Origin: Collybiopsis luxurians FD-317 M1
Taxonomy: Eukaryota; Basidiomycota; Agaricomycetes; Agaricales; Omphalotaceae
Direction: 5' to 3'
Assembly (NCBI GenBank): GCA_000827265.1
Contig: KN834821.1
Span: forward strand, 62,001-126,000
Length of the DNA stretch: 64,000 bases
Position 1 is the first letter of the stretch, and every line of letters begins with the position of its first letter. The translations under genes and the position numbers were made by a program. Shown piece after piece: positions 44,218 through 55,851 of this stretch. The notes under the pieces are model-generated. The model searched no databases. It was not told the DNA's origin and saw only the letters and a list, made by a program, of their open reading frames with translations.

Positions 44218-45581
44218 AAGAGAAGGAGATGGAGCAGCCGCCCTTGCCATTTTTACAAAAGACATTTGGATTTTGGGAATTGTATCAAGGCAAATGTGTC
44301 GGCTAGATCCGATGTCCCACCTGTGTCATTCTGTACATACAAAAATTAGAAAGTCATTTGCTTGTCACTGCTTGCTTGCCTCATCAATATTGTAAGCTAC
44401 CTCAGCTGCCAAAAAGATAAGCAGAAATCACAGTTCACGAACCAGTCACAGGGCGTACGGGTACGCACCAATAGAAGCAAGGATAGAAGCATCATCTGCA
44501 CAGTTATGGATACGCACCACAGTGGACCTCTGCGGAATTGTCTTCGCTTAGTCAATTGTGAACAACATACTTCGCATTCTAAAACAGCTATACCTAAACT
44601 ACTCATTCTCCATAGCTCAATCCTAGTTTGACAGCATTACACTTGAATTGAGTGTATGCGTAAACGATGGGCGTCATATGTACACCTGTACAGGAGTCAA
44701 GACTATGAACTAAGTGTTGGATTATCACTTGCTTGGCCTGTAAGATGTTTTTGTACGGACGGAGACAGCTGCCACTGAGTACAAATGATTTGAATTTTGC
44801 GCACCGTTGAGACCTGTAAGATGCTCATATGCAGATGGACACAACTGCCAAGTACGAATGATTTGAATTTGCGCCTGTTGTCTTTATTGGGGGGCTCAAG
44901 CTCTTGTCCTAGGTGATACCTGCCAACGTTTGCCAAAGTTTTTGGTACCTTTTTGACTTAATGCCTGAAAGGGCATCTCAATGATCAAACGTGCCTGCGC
45001 CTCTGCAAACAAGCCCCGCGGCGTAAACGTCAATAATAGGCATCCAGTACCAGCTTCCTCTTCTTGAATTTTATTTACCATTAAACTTCAGGCTTTGTCT
45101 CATACATTTAGAATAATTTGGTGAGTATTTTTGTTCTGTTCATCGAGCACCCCACTTTGAACCCATTCTTCAAGAACCCAAATGGGTATGCAATGGGAAC
45201 TGTCTACATCATTTCATTTACATAGCGATACAACAGCCAAACTCGAACGACTAGCGCCAAGTTTGGTATGTACATATGAGTATGTACGAGTGTGTTCTAC
45301 ACCACTGGGAAGGAGATAAGAAAGCTGAGAGGGGGGAGGTCATACAAAAACAAGAATGATATACATAAAGAAAAGAAAAAAAACAGAGAAACGTCGCTAG
45401 GACTTTCGTAATTCATTGTCATATGGTATGCCAGCTGTGCATCGAGCACGGTCGTCCCCCTATCCAATCTAGAGCAAACGAGCAAGTCAAAGAAAAAAGG
45501 GAGAGAGAAAAAAACAGGTAAGTAATACGGAGAAGAAGAGGGTGGTCCACCCCCACACTCAAAGGCCAAGAAGGCCTACGC
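44218..45581. other. spacer between convergent glutaminase and LPMO genes, right arm
   Basis: Mirror of 10,446-11,985. Contains a single copy (about 44,845-45,005) of the 159-bp unit that is doubled on the left. No gene. Confidence 0.6.
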
Positions 45582-47118
45582 TTAGTGCAAAAGCGAAGAC
45601 GAGTGACGTCTGGCATGTATGGCCTTGTTGAGATTCCTTTGCGTCATTTGGAGAGGGTTGGTAGGGCGACGTTTGGCAGGAGTGCCAGTGGCAGAGAGGG
45701 AGCGTTTGCATCTCTTGCAGTGGCCAGAAGACGAAGAGGAGTTTGACAAGGACAAGGATGAGGACGAGGATGATGATGAGGAAGAGGAAGAGGAGGAAGG
45801 GTAGGCGTAGGTGGGAGTGGTGGCGGAAGTGTCGGCGGATGAAGTAGCAGCCGTAGCAGAAGCTGAAGCTGAGTCAGCAGAAGAGCTGTCTGCGGATGCT
45901 GAGGAACCAGAGTTGGACAACGATGATGACGAGGAGGAAGAAGATGAGGAGGAGCTAGATCCTGAAGACGAGGCACCGTTCCACACCGCAGGACTGGGGT
46001 TGGTGAACCCAGTGCTGTTATTGGAATAGATGTTGTATTTGGCAAAGTCTCCATCGGGAGCATAGAGGCTGGAAGGTAGTGAGCCAAGCGTAAAGATTGA
46101 GAAGGTAAATCTGATAGGGAGACTTACGATCCAGCTTTAGTACCCTCTGGAAGTTTGACCTCTCTGCCGCCGATCACCTCAAATTGAATGCATCCGTTGT
46201 AGACTTGAGGACCTGTGGTTGAGTCTCCGTCTTTAAGTGGGTTATGTACAGCCATCAACTGTTGGAGTAAGGGATCATATTAACCTTGCATAACAAAATA
46301 CGGAGAAGCAACCAGAGAAGAAACCCCTCACCTCATGACAAACAAGATACTGTCCATTCTTCAGTCCCGCAGGAATAGTTACCATAGCCTGCGACCCGTC
46401 CTGCACGAATTTTGCCATGCCCCAAAGACCGGCACCCGTAGGATAGTAAGGCTCGGGTTTCCCTGCCATCGTATTACGCAAATCGTTGGAGATGGATTGA
46501 GACATGTCGAGGCTGTCCATTTGGAGTTTGACCCAGCTGGCTTGCGAGGCGTCGAAAGAGGTGCAGTCGCCGTTGGTGCAAGGTGCAATGTAGGTCGCTA
46601 CAGTACCCATTCTAGTTGAAGGGGAGATAAAGGGAAAAGTTAGTTGGCACTTTGAAGAGGGGAGGTTAAGTAAGATTAAACATACGCATGAACCCAGGGA
46701 AATTCTCCACTGGCCCAGTTGACGTTACCGCTTCCAGGCTTGTTGAGTAACTCGGATGTAGCACCGACCCAGTCGATTCGGATATCGCTTCCAGCGGTGA
46801 CCTGAATGGTCTTTGGAGCACCAGAAGCACCTTCGCAGGCCATTTTCCTGTGAAAATAGATTGAACCACATTGTGAGGGAGAAAACGGAGAAATGAGACA
46901 TACGAGTCGTCTGTGAAATCAGTTGGGAGATTGTACGATGGCCCGGAAGCTTGGTACATGACTCGAACAGCAGTCACGGCATTCTTGGAATCCCCCAAAT
47001 AGTAGATCTGTAGTTCAAAGAATCGATGTCAATTCGTGAAGTGAGGATTAGAAAGCATATAATACTTGCATTGGGCCCATCATTGTACACTCCATTTGCC
47101 AAAACACCCTTGATCTGA

Positions 47119-47375
47119 TGTAGCGTTAGCGCAACGTTAATCACGGTAAGACCACACAAGAAATGGGGGATTTAAGTAGGTGCTCGAGAACAGGTGTAAC
47201 TGGGGGGTTGATTGCAAGAGAACCTGTTGTATCTACTACAGCTGAGCTTCTTAAATACTCTACATACGACTGTAGTGTCCATAAACAGGTGTATGTCCAT
47301 ATAGTTAATCTAATCAGTATGATAAAAGGTAAGCATAGATAAGATTGATGTAGTAACGTATAACAATCCGTTACA
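47119..47375 (-). repeat. 3' LTR (element orientation), 257 bp
   Basis: Plus-strand start TGTAGCGTTAGCG and end CCGTTACA. It differs from the other LTR at 14 positions, all transitions. Confidence 0.95.
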
Positions 47376-47437
47376 TACGCCCTCCAAAGATTATCAAGAT
47401 AATCTTTTCTTCTTTTAAACCAGTGCAGTTCGCATTT

Positions 47438-49975
47438 TCACGCGCCAGTCTCCATCGTAACGTTGTCGCCGGGGAGAGTCGAAGTAGAATGAGTAGCCGA
47501 AGCCGAACCGCTGGAGCTGAGGGAATTGAGGTGCACATTGGTTTGCTCATCGGTCATAGCTGAGAGGTCAGGGATAGTCAAAGTCAGAGCTTCCAAATTG
47601 GCAATAAGGGTGGATGGGGAGGAGGAAATAGTAATGGGAACCAGCGCGTCAAGTGCACCTTGAGTGGATGTAGTAGGGGTAGTGGCACGAGATGTGGTAG
47701 CACTTGGAGTGGGGGCATGTAAGTTCAGTTTCCAAGTGCCATCTTTCCTTTTGAAGTGACCTCCTCGCCCTCTATTCATTCTTCCAGTACCACGAGTACC
47801 GGTGTAACTAGTAGCCGCAGTTCCAAAATTAATTTGAGTATTTTGGCGTATCAAATGGGCGAACATGATCTGCTGATTAAGAGGCAACCCGTCGAGGCCC
47901 AAGGCCTCGAGTACCTGAGCGTGAGGTTCCACGTTCCATGTAAATGGAAGGAAGAGTCGGCAATCAACAGAAGGGGAGTTGGTATTGATAACGCCGCTGG
48001 ATGGGTTGAAAGTGGCAAGCTTCTGTGGATGGATGTGAGGGTCGTTATTGACCTTTTGAGAAATGTGGTGATAGACAATGGGGATGTCAGTGTTTTGCAA
48101 TGTAGCTCCATTTTGTCAGAGCAAGCGGTCGCACTCGAGGACAGCAACAATGTCAAGTGGGGACACGAAATGGTGATATCCATTTTGGGATGGAATGAGA
48201 ATTTTTCTGGATTGGACGCGACGCATCCACTGGATGCTGTAGTTCAGGTTCGCAGAAGTGGTCTGAGGGTGAGGTTGAGAGTGAGCCATGGTAGGTTCTT
48301 TGGGGGACTGTCCCGAATTTTTAACTCCCTTTATCTTTTCTTCCTCTTGGACTGACCCTGAATTTTCGTCTAGGTTCAGTACTACATGCATCAAGTGGAT
48401 GAATGCCGCTGGTGCATTCCTCAGGCCAATGTTTCCAATTTCCAGATTTGGATCTGGGACACTGATGCGCCCTCCATCCATGAGTTCAGATATTTCCGAA
48501 ATTCCCAGCGCCTCAAAATAATCACCCAATGCATCCAGGTGATCTATTTTGTGGTAAGGTAACCAAGTGAGATCTCCGGATTTCCACCTAATTTGGAATA
48601 GTGCATTCGTTCAAGTTCCTGAGTGGGCAACTACACGATCTACGGCCCATTCTGCCTCAGTTTTGCCAAAATCGGCAACCTGAGTTTCAAGTCGTCCAGG
48701 GAAAAGGCGGTTATCATTTGGTATGTGGATTCTGAGTAGTGACACATGAAATGCATCGTGGATACCACGCTGTTTGAGTCTATCTGGCAAGTTCATTTTG
48801 AAGGTTGAGTTTCCAAAGTCTTTCAAAATTTTATATGGTCCAATGAATTTCGGCACTAATTTCCTTGCATACCCTTTAGGAAATGAAATGTTCTTTGTGG
48901 AGATGTAGGCTAGATCTCCTTCCTCGAATGGGGCTGGTCGGCGACGTCTATTTGCATCGCGTGTCTGTTTAACACGAGCATTCAGTATACTATCGTGGGC
49001 TTGCATGACCGCTTCTTTCATTTTTTGAGCATATGTTCTAATGCCAGGATATTCAGTCTTGTCAGCCGAGTTCCACAGGAACGTCCGAGGCATCCGACCA
49101 GTGTTCAGAAAGAATGGTGAGTAACCGGTAGTCTCTGACCGGGCTGAATTGATCGCGAATTCCACAGCTGGTAATTTTATGACCCAGTTCTTTTGGTCTA
49201 TAGCCACCGACTGGCAGAGCATTTGGGTAACTGTACAATTGGCTCGTTCAGTTGAACCGTCAGTTTCGGGATGATATGCACTTGACATTTTCAATTTTGT
49301 TCCAATCAAGTTATGCAGGTGAGTCCAAAATGTGCTCGTAAAATAAGAGTCTCGATCACTAATAATATGTTTCGGTAGACCATGTAATTTATAGATTTCT
49401 GAGAATATCATTTCCGCAATGTGTTTTGCTTTATACGTCGTTTTGCTAGGTATGAGGTGAACCATACCAGTAAGCAAATCAATGACTACCGTTATCATGT
49501 CGTAAGTACCGTTCCTGTCTTTGGATTCAGGGAGAGGGCCAATGAAATCAAGTGCAATAGATTCCCAAGGGTAGGAGGGAACGGGTAGGGGGTTTAGTAG
49601 ACCATATGGTCGAGCATTTGTGGGTTTGGTTCATTTGCACCTTCGGCATGATTCACAGTACACATTCACATCATTTACTAGGTCTTTCCACCATACGTGA
49701 TCACGGAGGTAATCAATAGTTTTTCTTGCGCCAAGATGTGCAAGAATTGAGTGAGCTTTGTCAATAATTATCTCCCTGATGTTTTGACCGTTGATTAATA
49801 TTTTAGGAATGCAGAGAACGTTACGGTCCTTCATTTTTAGATATACAAGTCCATTAGACACTTCAAAATTTCGATAATCTTTTGGTTTCTCTACGATTAT
49901 CTTGAAAGTAGAATCATTTGTATATTGATTTTTGAGCGCGGATTCAAGATCTAGTTTAGATCGACTCGATGCCAA
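47438..49975 (-). pseudogene. integrase, chromodomain and long C-terminal extension of the LTR element
   Basis: Continues the pol frame. Zinc-binding region (HSILAHLGARKT, CESCRRCK), catalytic core with Asp in VVIDLLTGMV, Asp in IISDRDSYF and Glu in YHPETDGSTERAN, the GPY-type region (GPYKILKDFGN), HVSLLR, then a chromodomain beginning EWAVDRVV and continuing FQIRWKSGDLTWLPYH. After it come about 320 further residues (LGDYFEALGI onward, ending METGA) that I do not recognise. In-frame TGA stops at 49,631, 48,611 (inside the chromodomain) and 48,116; each would be Arg if TGA were CGA. The final TGA is at 47438. Confidence 0.9.
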
Positions 49976-52816
49976 TGCAGCAAGGAGAGATGCATCGTAT
50001 GATTGTTCTGGTAAGCCCTCTGCTGGTGCTATTGGATCTGAATTTTCTATGTATTTGGTAGGTGTCGCCGTTTGGCTTTCTGAATTAAATTGTTTTGATG
50101 TAGTTTTTTCAGGTTGAGGGGTACTCCCGCCCTCCTTTCATTGTTCACGAGGACCGTGCAACACGAAATGTTTATTTTTCATTCTACGGGCAAATTCCCA
50201 GCTTGTTTCAACACGCTTGCCTGCATTGCGTGTGGTCATAGCAAATATTTCTGGTGTTGCTGATGTAGCTTCGAGAGCGACAAGTACAGGCATAGTAATA
50301 TTATGAGAGAGTAATGCATCATTGTCAATTACATCGTGGTATGTGTATTCACTTCTAGCTCAAACAGTGCCGGACTTATCATTGGAATACAGACGCGAGA
50401 GTGCATCTGCCAATACATTCTCAATGCCAGGTACATATCGAACTTTGAAATTAAATTCAGATATTTTTTCTAACCATCGGGCTTGACATCCTGATAAGTC
50501 TTTCTGCTTGAGAAGGTGCTCCAGACCCTTGTGGTCTGTGATCCAGGTAAATTCAGTACCTTGTAAAATATCTCTATGATGGAGCATGGTCTCAATTCCA
50601 GCTAACATCTCAATTTCATGCACAGGGTAATTCTGTTGGGCGGAGTTCAGTTTTGCAGAGTAGAAGGCTGCCGCCTTGGCATTTTTCCAGTCAGTCCCTT
50701 GGCATACGGCGCCACCAATACCAGTTGCGCAGCCATCAGTGATCATCCAAATTGGAGGTGCATCGTTGGAGTAATCTAAGGGGACCCGATGGTGATCTTT
50801 AGCATTGCTTACAAGTTTTTTAATATTTTCAAAGGCCCGTTGTTCAATGTAAGTCCATCTGAATGGTACAGTGTCTCTGGTAATTACACTGAGATGTCCC
50901 ATAGGAATGCGTGCTTGTGCAATATCATCAGCAAGATAACCTACTGAACCGAGAAATCCTCGGAGAAGGTCTCGATTAGTGGGAGTCGGCCAGTTGACTA
51001 TGGCGTCGACTTTATGCGGGTCCATCCTGATACCCTTTTCGTCAATAATGCATCCTAGTACCTTAAATTCTTTCAGCAGGAAGTTCAATTTTTCTTCACT
51101 TAAGTATAGCTTCTCTCGTCTTAGAATATCAATGATCAATTTTACATGTTTAACATGTTCATCTAGGGTTTCTGAATAAATCACAATGTCATCTAAGTAT
51201 ACCTCCATGAACCTCCCAATATATTCTGAAAATAGATAGTTCATGAGTGCCTGGTACATTGCGGGTGCATTGCAGTCACCCTGCTGAATGACAAGACTCA
51301 CCATGTTTCCATCAGGGGTTGTCACTGCAGTTCTAGGTACATGTTCTGGTATGATTCGAATCTGTTCATAGGCATCTTTACCATCAATAATTGACTGAAA
51401 CTTTGCACGGGCAACTCGCCTTTTGATACCTTCTATATCTGGCATAGGTGATGACAGTTTGCGAGTGTTGGCATTCCGTGCCCAAAGATCAATGACTACC
51501 CGCATTTTCCCACTGCCTGGTTTAGGGATTAACAGCATAGGTATGGTGTTGCCGGAACTGGTTATTTTCCACCTACCTGATTTTAGATACGCATCTCGTT
51601 TCTCTGCCCATTGGCTTCGGAATTTTTCCGGACACTTGGATGGACGCCAAGGCAAGATAATTGATTCATCTATCAGAGGGATTGTATGGTTGATAGCTCT
51701 AAGGGGTGGCAGGTCAGTTTCTGCCATTGATTTGCATAACGGTTTTGCATACTCAACCAGTTCTTTTTGTACAGAGTCGATGCGATCCTGAAATAAATCC
51801 ATTGCGCGGGATGATAGTTTCGATACATTATCACCTTGAATTGGTAAGCTCTCATTGCTGCCAACTATAATTCGAGACTCATTGAATCCAGCCATGACCT
51901 TATGCTGGAATAGGAACAGTGTCCCTAGAATTACATCATAGCTTGACAGATTAGCAACGTCGAAGTATCTTTGTTCAGATATTCCCTGGTATTCAAACTG
52001 GGTTTTCACTCCCCAGTTGATTTTTGAACGAGAACCTTGTACAGCAAGCTGTAAAGGTAAGGGCTTTGTTAATTCTATTTTCTGAATTCCAAGTTGATCG
52101 GCAAAGGTTGATGATATAAAATCTCCAAGTGAACTGGTATCGATCAAGGCTCGGGCAGGGTGTCCGTTAAGTTTCACAACAATTATCAATGGCTTTGGAA
52201 TTCGACACAAAAAATCTTTAGTCATTGCAGCATTCCGCTGGATCGCAGGATAAGTACCACGAGGAACTTGTATCCCGTTGAGTTCAAGTGGTAGTAATGA
52301 TTTTTGTTCTAACAGAAGGCAATCAATTTGGGAATTCAATGAATATATGCATTCCCGCAGATCTTTACTTTCAATTGGATTGAATAAGCATCCAAACAAG
52401 CTTTCATCATTCCTTTCGGTGAGTGCTTCTCTAACCATACGATTTTCAGTATGTCTGTGCGCAACTTGTTTCATGTACCAACGGGTCAAGTCAAATCGAG
52501 GGTTGCGCATATAGTCCAGTGGCAGGATGTATTCTTCATGGTTCTGTCCACTTGTGACTTGATAATTCTTTGTACCTAGTCTTTTAGCCATAATACAATG
52601 ATCTATTCTGATCGGATTTGTCCAGTAGTCCCTAAATGGTGACTTAACGCGAGCAAGCCATCTCATGGCAGCCATTGCATATGTATCTTCCATTAGATAT
52701 TCCTGCAGAATTCTGAATTTTTTAGTGCTAACTTTTGCATTTATTAATTTAGCTCGTTCAAGGGAGTACCAATAGGGAAGCATGAATGTAGGATCTTCCA
52801 GCTGATTGTGTGTCAC
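49976..52816 (-). pseudogene. protease, reverse transcriptase and RNase H of the LTR element
   Basis: Same frame as gag. The aspartic-protease site reads LIDTSSLGDF, with Ser where DTG/DSG is expected. RT motifs are complete: SPMPDIEGI, IIDGKDAYEQIRI, QQGDCNAPAMYQALMN and YLDDIVIYS. RNase H shows MITDGCATGIGGAV and ITDHKGLEHLL, with DALSRLY at the end. In-frame TGA stops occur at 50,360 and near 50,130. The linker to the integrase has no domain I recognise. Confidence 0.93.
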
Positions 52817-55441
52817 AGATATCCATTCAATATGCCCACCTGATGCATGAATATGGTCAAAGTCATTGATGCGATACTGATTTCCTGCAACATGGTAGAC
52901 AAGGAATCAACCAATCCTTGTCATTCTAGACTTGGCATCGGTCGGGTATGGGGCTGCAATATCCAGAAGGTACATGGCACATTGTGCCAATACATCACCA
53001 ATCTGACATGGGAGTAAGTCATGCTCGTATCCATGGTTCGGGTGGTCCAGGATGTTGTACATCCATGGCCCAACTCAGTCATTTTGTTCTTTTGGAGGTA
53101 TATACTCATTATTGCTTGAGTCTTCATTCTCATGCCCTCCATCTGACGAGGCTTCAAGTTCTTGTTCATTATCTGATATGCTCACAGTTTTCAGGCTTGG
53201 CATGGAACTGTGAGTAGAGATATCAGACGACCTGTCATCATCTAACTCTAAATGCATCATGCCAAATTCCAACTCAGTAATCTCTTCAGTAGTCTCAGCT
53301 AATTTGCATAGTTCTTCACTGTCAATAGGAATATCGATATGATTGCTTGCCATTCCTGGTGGCCCATGTGATGATGATGATACTGACTTTCCTTCAGGGC
53401 ATTGCCGAGCCATATGCCCAGTTTGTCCGCATCGGAAACAATGTCCTGCAGCGCGGTACTCTTCCTTTTCTTTATCCGTGAGTTCTCGGCGCAAATTTTG
53501 AGTTTTCTCTTTGTGCTGATTCTGACCACGCAAATAATTCTTAGATTTCCCATAATAGCTCTTTGATTTTGTATCATAATTATGTTGAGCAGAGCTATTT
53601 TTCTGATTATAAAATTGGTTTGAATTGGACTTTTTCCCTTTGTGCGAAGAGTTCTGTCCGGGGTTTTTGCCATTTTTAGAAGGACCAGACTTCCCAGACT
53701 TGTCCGATTTCCATTTCGGCTCATCTCCAGGGTCAACACTTTCAATAATTTCGACTAATTCAGCAGCATTAGCAATTTCATCATAGGAGGATATTTCTGG
53801 ATTCAACTTTTTGCGCCACAAACCCTTCTGAATTTTTCGATTTAAGCTGGACCAAAGTTTGTGAACCTTTTCACGTTCATCAATTAATCCAATAGTGTTA
53901 AAAAGGTCATTTAACTCAGCTAAGTGTTCTCAGACCAATTTATCATTCTGGAAGCAGCGCTTGAGTTTCCGTCGTTGATCCATCCGGTAGGTCAATGGGA
54001 AACAATAATTGTATAGTTCTGTGAAGAATTTTTTCAGTCTCCAGTCAAATGGTGAATCTGCAACTGTTGTAAGGTAAAATTGATATGCTTTTCCACTAAG
54101 ATATTTTGAGAGTTTTAAAACACAACGGTTTTTTGGCACTCTGCCATCCCGTACATAGGCAGTTCCTTCTGTGACATACTTGATGAAGGGCCGCACATCA
54201 GCTGATCCATCATACACTTCAGGTGGGTCAGGTTTCAATAGCATTTTCTTATGCTTCTTGTGTGACTTTCGTCGTGAGGTACGATGCTTATGGCGTCGGT
54301 GTGTGTCAAATTTGGAGCTATCAGAGCTGGAGCTAGAACTGAATTCAGAGTCACTGTCTGAATAAGATGAGTCTGAGCTGTCATTACTTGACGAAGAGCT
54401 GGAATCAGAAGAGCTAGAAGAGGAGTTGGGTGATCCCCCAGGATTTCTTCGACCCTTCTTCTTTTTCTTGGTCTGTTTCTTACCCTTGGCCGGGGTTAAC
54501 AATTTAGACAAATAATTTGTGGGTGCCAACATTTGGCTTGGCCTCACAATGTGGGCTGATAGGTCTTTTTGTGGCTGACAGTTATCAGAGCTTTGGGCAT
54601 GTCTAGGGTGTTGTTCAACTAAATCTCAAATGTGAGATTCAACCTGGTCTGTAAGAGCTTCAGAGCCAGCACAATGTTTAGATCCCTTGTTCTTCCGATG
54701 CTTAGAAGATTTCTTTTTCAATTTCTTAGGCTTTTTGGGCACAGGGTTCGGCTCATCATTATTCATTTCAAGATGAGCATTGTGCATGGCATTGAAATTT
54801 TCCAGAGCATCCCGCTGCTGATTAATGTCAATTTCGCTGTCAGAAAATTGGGCAGCACCCCAGTTTCCTGGGTCAGACCCTTTGCCTTTGTTTCTAGATG
54901 GCCCTTCCTCACGGGAGGAGTTAGATTCATCACTGCTGCTGTCTTCATTACGAGCAGGGGTATTCTCAACAATTTTCATATGTTGTTGAATTGCTTTTCA
55001 TTGAGCCTGAGAAAGATTTTTCTCTGCTTCCCTGATGGCTATTCCTTGAGCCATTGTTAGGTTCGTAGGTTTCTTGGCCTGACGACCAACTAGCTGTGCA
55101 TGTTCACGGACAGGTTTCAAAGTAAAATTATTTACTGGTTCTGTACTGTCTAAACTTCTAGCCCTATGACAGGGACCAACCATTACCCAAGGATTCGGGT
55201 TGCCATCTCGATTGGAAGCATCACTCGCAGAGTGATCTTCTTCAGGTTCAGGCAGGTCAATGCCAAGATTTCCTTCCTCATCATGAGGAGTACTTCTACT
55301 GTTCCCACCCCTTGCGGCATCACTGTAAGAAGGCAGGTTTTCATGACCATTGCCATCATTTCTGTTCGCGCGGGTGGTTGCTCGAGTTTGATAAAACCCA
55401 GGACCTCGTTGGAGGTTGTTGGTGTTGGAGGTAGTAGACAT
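52817..55441 (-). pseudogene. gag region of the LTR element
   Basis: Starts at the ATG at 55441, 153 bp inside the 5' LTR. Acidic and Ser-rich N-terminal region, Lys-rich linker, a capsid-like part (FIKYVTEGTAYVRDGRVP and following), then a zinc knuckle CFRCGQTGHMARQC (CX2CX4HX4C). Five in-frame TGA codons at 54,998, 54,626, 53,930, 53,075 and near 52,910 interrupt it. The frame is the same throughout, with no indel-type break. Confidence 0.92.
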
Positions 55442-55594
55442 GGAGAAATAAGGTGTAAGTTTTTGTTGGGGTTGTTGTAGTCATTGTCCAGGTCAGTGGC
55501 CGCGGTTGATCAGACCAAGGGGTTGCCGGAGAAGGACAACGAGAAGAGAGGTTTTTTATAGAGAGAAGAGTCGCAGTTGTGAGTGTTCAAAATA

Positions 55595-55851
55595 TGTAGC
55601 GTTAGCGCGACATTAATCATGGTAAGACCACATGAGAAATGGGGGATTTAAGTAGGTGCTCGAGAACAGGTGTAACCGGGGGGTTGATTGCAAGAGAACC
55701 TGTCGTATCTACTACAGCTGAGCTTCTTAAATACTCTACGTACAACTGTAGTGTCCATAAACAGGTGTGTGTCCATATAGTTAATCTAATCAGTACAATA
55801 AAAGGTAAGCATAGATAAGATTGATGTAGTAATGTATAACAATCCATTACA
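55595..55851 (-). repeat. 5' LTR (element orientation), 257 bp
   Basis: Direct copy of 47,119-47,375. The leader between this LTR and gag (55,442-55,594) contains a TATAAAAAAC block just outside the LTR. Confidence 0.95.

Larger units (their letters stand above)
47119..55851 (-). mobile_element. Ty3/gypsy-type (chromodomain) LTR retrotransposon, complete structure, coding decayed
   Basis: 8,733 bp, oriented on the minus strand. Identical-length LTRs (257 bp) begin TG and end CA in element orientation. Target duplication TCTGA is perfect at 47,114-47,118 and 55,852-55,856; the uninterrupted left-arm gene has the site once. The coding order gag, protease, reverse transcriptase, RNase H, integrase, chromodomain is that of chromoviruses. 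No tRNA-type primer site was recognised next to the 5' LTR. Purine-rich stretches near 47,380-47,425 could be the polypurine tract. Confidence 0.96.

Noticed and set aside
47438..55441. In-frame TGA read as selenocysteine or a reassigned code
   Set aside because: Host genes here use TGA as a true stop (for example the kinase, the 7TM gene and the glutaminase), and the TGA codons sit where Arg CGA is expected; decay is simpler.
47119..55851. Classical ascomycete RIP with CpA preference
   Set aside because: The LTR differences are in CpG, not CpA, context; CpG methylation-type decay fits better.
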